Shown here: positions 55,193-64,000 of the stretch, one piece after another | Position numbering within the stretch: the first letter of the stretch is position 1 | Layout of the letters: every line of letters starts with the position of its first letter | Origin: Mucilaginibacter xinganensis | GTDB lineage: Bacteria; Bacteroidota; Bacteroidia; Sphingobacteriales; Sphingobacteriaceae | Direction: 5' to 3' | DNA length: 64,000 nt | Assembly: GCA_026225055.1 (NCBI GenBank) | Contig: JAMFSA010000191.1 | Coordinates: forward strand, 1 to 64,000 | Notes under the pieces: generated by a model | What the model saw: the letters and a program-made list of their open reading frames with translations, nothing else | Told to the model about the DNA's origin: nothing | The model's database searches: none | Position numbers and translations under genes: made by a program

Positions 55193-57117
55193 TTTTGAAA
55201 AAGCTCTGCGCCATATTGATCATTTGTGCATTGTCCGTTACCTGGAGACAAGCTTTAGCTGCTGATATTTGGGTGGCTGTAAACGGTAACGATAGTAACA
55301 CAGGTAGAAAGGATAGCCCCAAACAAACTATAGCAGCGGCGTTAAGACAAGCACGTGAATTACGCAGGCTGAATGACCCATCGATAACCAATGGTATTCA
55401 TATCATTATTGAGGATGGCGAGTACATTTTGGATGAACCTTTATTTATCCGTCCGGAAGATTCTGGAACAGCCACATCACCAACCATAATTGAAAATGCG
55501 CCGGGTGAAAAGCCCGTGATCAGCGGTGGAGCAGCTATTAATAAATGGAAGAAAGTTTCAGTACCTGTTACAGGGTTGCCAAAAGAAGCGCAGGGCAAAC
55601 TATGGGAAGCTACTATCTCTCAAACGGGTGGCAATAATTTATTATTCAGACAGCTATGGGTTAACGGTGATAAAGCCATTCGCGCCAGGGAAAGTGATAC
55701 TGATGAGAGCATGAACCGTATCCTATCATTGGATAAGCAAAAACAGGAGATCTGGATCCCATTACCTGCAAACGGTTTACCCAAATACCCCGCACAAATG
55801 GAAATGGTGATCCACCAAATGTGGGCCATTGCTAATCTGAGGATAAAATCTATAATCATTGATGGCAATCAAGCTGGGTTAACCTTTTATCAGCCTGAAA
55901 GTAAAATAGAATTTGAACACCCATGGCCTGCCCCGGTGATTGATAAGGAGCATAAAATGAATGGTAATTCGGCTTTTTATCTGACCAATTCCCTATGGTT
56001 TTTAAACAAGCCCGGCGAGTGGTACGAAGATATAAGAGCCGGGAAAGTTTATTACTGGCCCCGTAAAGGTGAAGATTTAGCTAACGCGAAGGTAATAGCC
56101 CCATCACTTGAAAAGTTGATACAGGTAAGCGGTACTATGGAAAGGCCGGTAAGTTATGTGTTTTTTAAGGGCATCAGTTTTGAATATACTACCTGGTTGC
56201 GGCCATCGCAACAGGGCCACGTGTCCTTACAGGCAGGCATGTACTTGCTGGATGCCTACAAATTAAAAGTTAAAGGCACACCAGAAAAAAGTGGACTTGA
56301 AAACCAGGCATGGGTTGGTCGCCCGCCCGCTGCTGTTGAATTAAGTTATGTAAACCATATCGGTTTTGAGGCTTGCACATTTACACATCTGGTGTCAACA
56401 GCTTTAGATTACACAAGAGGTACGCATGATGATGAGATAAAAGGCAACCTTTTTAAAGACATTGGCGGCACAGGTATACAAATTGGTGTGTTTTCGGATG
56501 AAGGCTTTGAAGCGCATTTGCTCTATAACCCATTGGACATACGGGAGGTTTGCACAAACGAGCATATTGAAAATAATTTAGTTATTAATGCTACTAATGA
56601 AGACTGGGGATGCCTCGGTATCAGCGCTGGTTATGTAAAGGGTATCAGGATCGAGCATAATGAGGTGTGTGATGTATCTTATTCCGGTATCAGCGTAGGC
56701 TGGGGGTGGACTAAAGCCACCAATGCCATGAGCGATAATATTATCCGTGCCAATAAAGTACATCACTACGCTAAACACATGTATGATGTAGCCGGCATTT
56801 ATACCTTATCGGCGCAGCCAAACTCAGTTATCGACAGCAATTATGTGGATAGCATTTACAAAGTATCCTATGCGCACGATCCGCAGCATTGGTTCTATTT
56901 ATATACAGATGAAGGATCCTCATATTTCACTGTAAAGAATAACTGGTGCCCATCTGAAAAATTCCTGAAGAATGCCAACGGACCCGGGAATATTTGGGAA
57001 AATAACGGTCCGATGGTAGCAGAGGATATAAAGAATGCTGCAGGATTGCAGTCGCCCTATAAGTATCTGTTAAACGGTATAAAAGAGAATGCCGATCATC
57101 AACCTATAAATCATTAA
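55189..57117 (+). CDS. Right-handed beta-helix glycosidase, GH141-like
   Basis: A 642-residue secreted protein. The start is the TTG at 55189, which overlaps the TGA stop of the preceding gene (TTGA); it opens a good signal peptide ending ALAAD. The mature part begins WVAVNGNDSNTGRKDSPKQT and continues as parallel beta-helix repeats: IIEDGEYILDEPLFIRPED, LDYTRGTHDDEIKGNLFKDI, SVGWGWTKATNAMSDNIIRANKV. GH141, founded by the RG-II alpha-L-fucosidase BT1002, has this fold and length. A GH120-type xylosidase or other helix enzyme is possible. RG-II context favours release of methyl-xylosyl-linked fucose. Confidence 0.55.
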   Translation: MILKKLCAILIICALSVTWRQALAADIWVAVNGNDSNTGRKDSPKQTIAAALRQARELRRLNDPSITNGIHIIIEDGEYILDEPLFIRPEDSGTATSPTIIENAPGEKPVISGGAAINKWKKVSVPVTGLPKEAQGKLWEATISQTGGNNLLFRQLWVNGDKAIRARESDTDESMNRILSLDKQKQEIWIPLPANGLPKYPAQMEMVIHQMWAIANLRIKSIIIDGNQAGLTFYQPESKIEFEHPWPAPVIDKEHKMNGNSAFYLTNSLWFLNKPGEWYEDIRAGKVYYWPRKGEDLANAKVIAPSLEKLIQVSGTMERPVSYVFFKGISFEYTTWLRPSQQGHVSLQAGMYLLDAYKLKVKGTPEKSGLENQAWVGRPPAAVELSYVNHIGFEACTFTHLVSTALDYTRGTHDDEIKGNLFKDIGGTGIQIGVFSDEGFEAHLLYNPLDIREVCTNEHIENNLVINATNEDWGCLGISAGYVKGIRIEHNEVCDVSYSGISVGWGWTKATNAMSDNIIRANKVHHYAKHMYDVAGIYTLSAQPNSVIDSNYVDSIYKVSYAHDPQHWFYLYTDEGSSYFTVKNNWCPSEKFLKNANGPGNIWENNGPMVAEDIKNAAGLQSPYKYLLNGIKENADHQPINH

Positions 57118-57118
57118 T

Positions 57119-57802
57119 ATGCAAAAGCGACTGTTTGTTTTATTGTTGATAAGCATTGCTTTTATAAATGCAAATGCGCAAGTATCAACTGGGAAACCGG
57201 TTATAGTAGAGATAATTGCAAAGGGTTCAGCCTTCAACTTTGGTGCCTTTGCCGATATGAAGGGCTACGGAATTGAAAACATCCAGCAATGGAATAACCG
57301 GGTGATAGTGTATGCGCATACAGCCTATCCGCAGCAATTAAAAGATCGTATAGCAAAAGAATATCCGGCAGATCAGACCATATTATTTGAGAATCCATTT
57401 TATAATTTCAACAGGAAATATTGCAGTGATAAAACGGTAGCCAAAAAGTGGGATAATATTGTCCTTTCGGCTAACCTGGTAAAAGACTCGAAGATGCAGC
57501 AGGAATATTTGAACTACCATGCTACGCAGTTTCAGAAATGGCCCGAGGTATCGCAAGGCTTTTGTAATGCCAGTTTTCAGCAGTTGCTGGTATTTAAAAC
57601 CGGCAGGCAGCTAATGCTGGTCATCAGCATACCAAAAGGCGAAAGTTTGGATAAACTAAACCCGCTTACCGGCAAAAACAACCCGCGTGTTGATGATTGG
57701 AATAACATGATGAAGAAATACCAGGAAGGGATTGAAGGCACTAAAAAAGGCGAAGTGTGGGTGTTTTTTAAAGAGGTCTATAATAAGAAATTTATTGAAT
57801 AA
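57119..57802 (+). CDS. Secreted L-rhamnose mutarotase-like protein
   Basis: A 227-residue protein with signal MQKRLFVLLLISIAFINANAQ. The C-terminal half (about 115-225) matches the RhaM/DUF718 pattern: EYLNYHATQFQKWPEV with the Tyr-x2-Tyr-His and W-P-E-V motifs, QLLVFKTGRQLMLVISIP, and VDDWNNMMKKYQE. The N-terminal half looks like another alpha/beta ferredoxin-like unit (VIVEIIAKGSAFNFGAFAD). RhaM interconverts alpha and beta anomers of L-rhamnose and is normally cytoplasmic; a signal peptide puts this one in the periplasm, where it could treat sugars released by the rhamnosidases. A binding role without catalysis cannot be excluded. Confidence 0.65.
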   Translation: MQKRLFVLLLISIAFINANAQVSTGKPVIVEIIAKGSAFNFGAFADMKGYGIENIQQWNNRVIVYAHTAYPQQLKDRIAKEYPADQTILFENPFYNFNRKYCSDKTVAKKWDNIVLSANLVKDSKMQQEYLNYHATQFQKWPEVSQGFCNASFQQLLVFKTGRQLMLVISIPKGESLDKLNPLTGKNNPRVDDWNNMMKKYQEGIEGTKKGEVWVFFKEVYNKKFIE

Positions 57803-57817
57803 CAGATAAAGGAGACA

Positions 57818-58903
57818 ATGTTAAAGTTAGGTATATTAGGATTAGGAGAGGGCCGCAGCACCATGTCGGCAGCGCTAAACAGCGCTAAATATGAGCTGAA
57901 AATGGTGTGCGATATGAATATTGAAGCATGTAAACAGCGTGCGGAAGAGTTTAATTTTCACCAGTATACCACCAGCTATCAAAAAATGCTGGACAACCCG
58001 GAAATTGATGTCATTGCCATTTATACCCCCGATCATTTACATGCTGAACATGTAAAACAGGCTTTGCTGCATAACAAACATGTGATCTGCACAAAACCAT
58101 TTATTGACGATCTTTCAAAAGCACAGGAATTGCTTGACCTGGTAGAGCAAACAGGCAAGAAAGTATTTGTGGGCCAGAGTTCCCGTTTTTTTGAACCCGC
58201 AAAAAGGCAGAGAAAGGATTATGAAGAGGGTTTGCTGGGCGACCTGATCACCGTTGAAGGTCATTATCATGCCGACCATCGCTGGTTTTTAGAGAAGCCC
58301 TGGGCGCTTGAGCAGGCATTTAAATGGTTGTATGGTGGTTTAAGTCACCCGGTTGATTTTATACGCTGGTACCTGCCCAATGTTGAAGAGGTGATGGGCT
58401 ATGGCATGATCAGCAATAATGGTAAAGCTGCCGGACTAAAAAATGAAGACACCATGCACTTTATTTTTAAAGCTACTGATGGTCGCATTGCGCGGGTGAG
58501 CGGTGCTTATACCGGCTATACCCAACCCACACAACGGGATAGCGGCATGAGCGTGATATTAAGATGTGCCGAAGGCGCGTCACAAGCTGATTATCATGAA
58601 CTGCGTTATGCCGTTACTGATAAAACGGGTGAAGAAAAGATTGTTTACTGGGGCGATAAAACGTTGAAATATTACTTCAGGTTTGAAGGGCAGAGCCATC
58701 ACGCCGGTGAGTATCAAAATTATCTTGAATACTTCGCTGATTGTTTAGAGAGCGGGGAAACCGCCTATCCCGATATTAAAGAGGGCATAGGCACAGTTGC
58801 GCTGTTACAGGCGATGGACAGGTCATTAAAAACCGGACAACCTGTAAAAGTTGCCGACATACTTGCCGAATACCATTTATCACCTGAAAAATTAAGCGCA
58901 TGA
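57818..58903 (+). CDS. Gfo/Idh/MocA-family NAD(P)-dependent oxidoreductase
   Basis: A 361-residue cytoplasmic protein without signal peptide. The Rossmann start MLKLGILGLGEGRS is followed by YTPDHLHAEHVKQAL and a KPF motif (ICTKPFIDD) in place of the common EKP, then the alpha/beta sheet domain (GGLSHPVDFIRWYLP with the catalytic His). Relatives oxidise or epimerise sugars and inositols. A strong Shine-Dalgarno site (AAAGGAG, 57808-57814) lies 3 nt before the start. It overlaps the symporter gene by 4 nt, so the two probably import and convert the same sugar. The substrate is unknown; an unusual RG-II sugar is possible. Confidence 0.85.
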   Translation: MLKLGILGLGEGRSTMSAALNSAKYELKMVCDMNIEACKQRAEEFNFHQYTTSYQKMLDNPEIDVIAIYTPDHLHAEHVKQALLHNKHVICTKPFIDDLSKAQELLDLVEQTGKKVFVGQSSRFFEPAKRQRKDYEEGLLGDLITVEGHYHADHRWFLEKPWALEQAFKWLYGGLSHPVDFIRWYLPNVEEVMGYGMISNNGKAAGLKNEDTMHFIFKATDGRIARVSGAYTGYTQPTQRDSGMSVILRCAEGASQADYHELRYAVTDKTGEEKIVYWGDKTLKYYFRFEGQSHHAGEYQNYLEYFADCLESGETAYPDIKEGIGTVALLQAMDRSLKTGQPVKVADILAEYHLSPEKLSA

Positions 58904-60495
58904 TGGTAGCGATGGGCAGTTTGGTAACCAATTTAACAACGCTGGATTATGCCATTGTTGTCGCATACATTATTGTATTGATGGTGATTGGTTACAAAGC
59001 CAGTTTTGCTAAAAAGAAAAAGACGGATGAAACGCTTTTCCTGGCCAATAAATCATTGGGCTGGGCAAGTATAGGCTTTAATATGTGGGGTACTAATGTA
59101 GGCCCTTCAATGCTGTTGGCTTTTGCAAGTATTGGATACACTACAGGTATTGTAGCCGTAAATTTCGATTGGTATGCATTTGTATTCCTGTTATTGTTGG
59201 CGGTAGTTTTCGCGCCTAAATATCTCGCAGCTAAAGTAAGTACTATGCCCGAATTCATGGGTAAGCGTTATGGCGATTCAACCCAAAATATATTGGCCTG
59301 GTATGCGCTAATCAAGATCCTGATCTCGTGGCTTTCATTAGGCTTGTTTGCAGGAGGGTTTTTAGTAAGGCAGATCTTGGGCATCCCGATGTGGGAATCA
59401 GTAATTGTACTGGTGTCCTTCGCCGGATTATTCACCTTTGCTGGGGGCTTGAAAACCATTGCTAAGGTTAATTTCTTCCAGATGATATTGCTGATAGCGG
59501 TATCATTATTACTAACTGTACTGGGCGTTATAAAAGCAGGTGGACTATCCGCAGTATACCACAAAGTACCGCATGATTACTGGAACCTGATCCATCCCGC
59601 AAGCGATAAAAAATATCCCTGGTATGCTATTTTGTTAGGCTACCCGGTTTCGGCTATCGCTTTCTTTTGTACCGATCAGGCTATGGTACAATCTGTTTTG
59701 GGTGCTAAAAATTTAGAGCAGGGGCAATTAGGTGTAAACTTCATCGCATGGCTAAAGATTCTTTCGCTGCCGCTGTTTATCCTTACGGGGATATTATGTT
59801 TTATCCTTTATCCCGGATTAAAAGATCCTGCCGAAGCCTACATGACCATGGTTACCCATCTATTCCCTCCGGGATTGAATGGCTTGGTGATCGTAGTGTT
59901 AATTGCAGTATTGGTCGGCACTATCGGTTCATCGCTCAATTCATTGAGTACGGTATTTACGATGGATGTGTATGTCAAGAAATTCAATCCTAATGCCACC
60001 AATAAGCAGATCATAAAAGTAGGCCGCATTGCCGTAGTCGCCGGTTGCCTATTTGCTGTTGCCGTAGCACTGGCAATTGATAACATTAAAGGGCTTAACC
60101 TTTTCGATGTATTTCAATCTGTATTGGGCTTTATAGCGCCGCCGCTGGCTGTTGTTTTCCTGCTGACGGTATTTTGGAAAAGAACCAGTCGTAAAGCAGT
60201 AAACACCATTTTATCTGCCGGATCCGCATTTAGTTTGGGTACTGGCGTACTTTATTTATGGGTATTCACGCCGGATAAGTACCCGATCTGGCCACATTAT
60301 TTACTGCTGTCGTTCTACATTTTCGCATTCCTGATGGCATTGGCAATTGTTATTTCATTGCTGGATCAAAACCCGGTAATGTATATCCCCGATAAGCTGG
60401 TAACTATTGTTAAGCCTACCAAACGCGTAAAAATTGCCTGGGGAGTTTTAATTGTTGTAATGATATGCCTTTACCTGGTTTTTAACGGACATTAA
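58900..60495 (+). CDS. Sodium:solute symporter (SSS family), copy 2
   Basis: A 531-residue membrane protein with about 14 hydrophobic segments. Early motifs are TLDYAIVVAYIIVLMVIGYKAS, DETLFLANKSLGWASIGFNMWGTNVGPSML and the VSTMPEFMGKRYG loop of the glucose-transporter-like SSS branch. The ATG at 58900 overlaps the oxidoreductase stop (ATGA); in-frame ATGs at 58903 and 58912 are alternatives. It should carry a monosaccharide across the inner membrane. It is not closely similar to the SSS protein at 1547-3112, so a different cargo is likely. Confidence 0.85.
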   Translation: MMVAMGSLVTNLTTLDYAIVVAYIIVLMVIGYKASFAKKKKTDETLFLANKSLGWASIGFNMWGTNVGPSMLLAFASIGYTTGIVAVNFDWYAFVFLLLLAVVFAPKYLAAKVSTMPEFMGKRYGDSTQNILAWYALIKILISWLSLGLFAGGFLVRQILGIPMWESVIVLVSFAGLFTFAGGLKTIAKVNFFQMILLIAVSLLLTVLGVIKAGGLSAVYHKVPHDYWNLIHPASDKKYPWYAILLGYPVSAIAFFCTDQAMVQSVLGAKNLEQGQLGVNFIAWLKILSLPLFILTGILCFILYPGLKDPAEAYMTMVTHLFPPGLNGLVIVVLIAVLVGTIGSSLNSLSTVFTMDVYVKKFNPNATNKQIIKVGRIAVVAGCLFAVAVALAIDNIKGLNLFDVFQSVLGFIAPPLAVVFLLTVFWKRTSRKAVNTILSAGSAFSLGTGVLYLWVFTPDKYPIWPHYLLLSFYIFAFLMALAIVISLLDQNPVMYIPDKLVTIVKPTKRVKIAWGVLIVVMICLYLVFNGH

Positions 60496-60498
60496 TTT

Positions 60499-64000
<3,502 letters not shown>

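Overview
The window looks like a chromosomal segment of a Bacteroidota soil or plant saprophyte, most like Sphingobacteriaceae (Mucilaginibacter/Pedobacter type). The signs are one SusC/SusD pair, many signal peptides ending in AQ, lipoboxes, a Bacteroidota-type promoter (TTTG, 20 nt, TAnnTTTG) before fbp, few strong Shine-Dalgarno sites, and moderate, AT-leaning base composition. It is almost entirely a pectin locus, and the enzyme families point to rhamnogalacturonan II (RG-II) more than to simple pectin.

Layout. (1) 1-7433, minus strand: cytoplasmic catabolism. From promoter to end the order is iron-dependent alcohol dehydrogenase, DapA-type aldolase, PdxA2-type dehydrogenase, four-carbon acid-sugar kinase, a sodium:solute symporter, then the rhamnose permease RhaT and the start of a rhamnulose-1-phosphate aldolase/dehydrogenase. 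(2) 7434-9060: a 511-nt control region, class I fructose-1,6-bisphosphatase, and a bidirectional terminator. (3) 9076-13572: a PL1 pectate lyase-like enzyme (minus), then divergently a zinc dehydrogenase and an alpha-toroid glycosidase. (4) 13765-29269, plus: a tight series of exo-glycosidases (GH138-like, GH95, GH2 with malectin domain, GH78, a GH137-like propeller, GH2). (5) 29273-31260: an AraC-type regulator (minus) divergent from a DUF3826 protein. (6) 31349-64000, plus: SusC, SusD, a second PL1, a large beta-helix protein, a GH140 apiosidase, propeller enzymes, two esterases, more GH2/GH78, a GH141-like enzyme, a secreted rhamnose mutarotase-like protein, an oxidoreductase and a second symporter. 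The last GH2 runs off the right edge.

How it may work. Lyases and surface enzymes cut pectin. SusCD imports oligosaccharides. Periplasmic glycosidases and esterases strip side chains to monosaccharides. RhaT and the two symporters bring these into the cytoplasm. The products would be DHAP, pyruvate and lactaldehyde, which fits with a gluconeogenic fructose bisphosphatase in the middle of the locus.

Most interesting idea: the first four genes of the left operon could be a catabolic route for Dha (3-deoxy-D-lyxo-2-heptulosaric acid), an RG-II-specific sugar. Aldol cleavage of Dha gives pyruvate plus a C4 aldehyde acid whose reduction yields D-threonate. That is the substrate expected for the kinase/PdxA2 pair, which would produce DHAP and CO2. 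This is inferred from gene content and stereochemistry and has not been demonstrated.

All family assignments are by reading the sequence, with no database search. GH137, GH138, GH141, GH142 and GH143 labels are the least certain. I saw no tRNA, rRNA, CRISPR array or insertion sequence.
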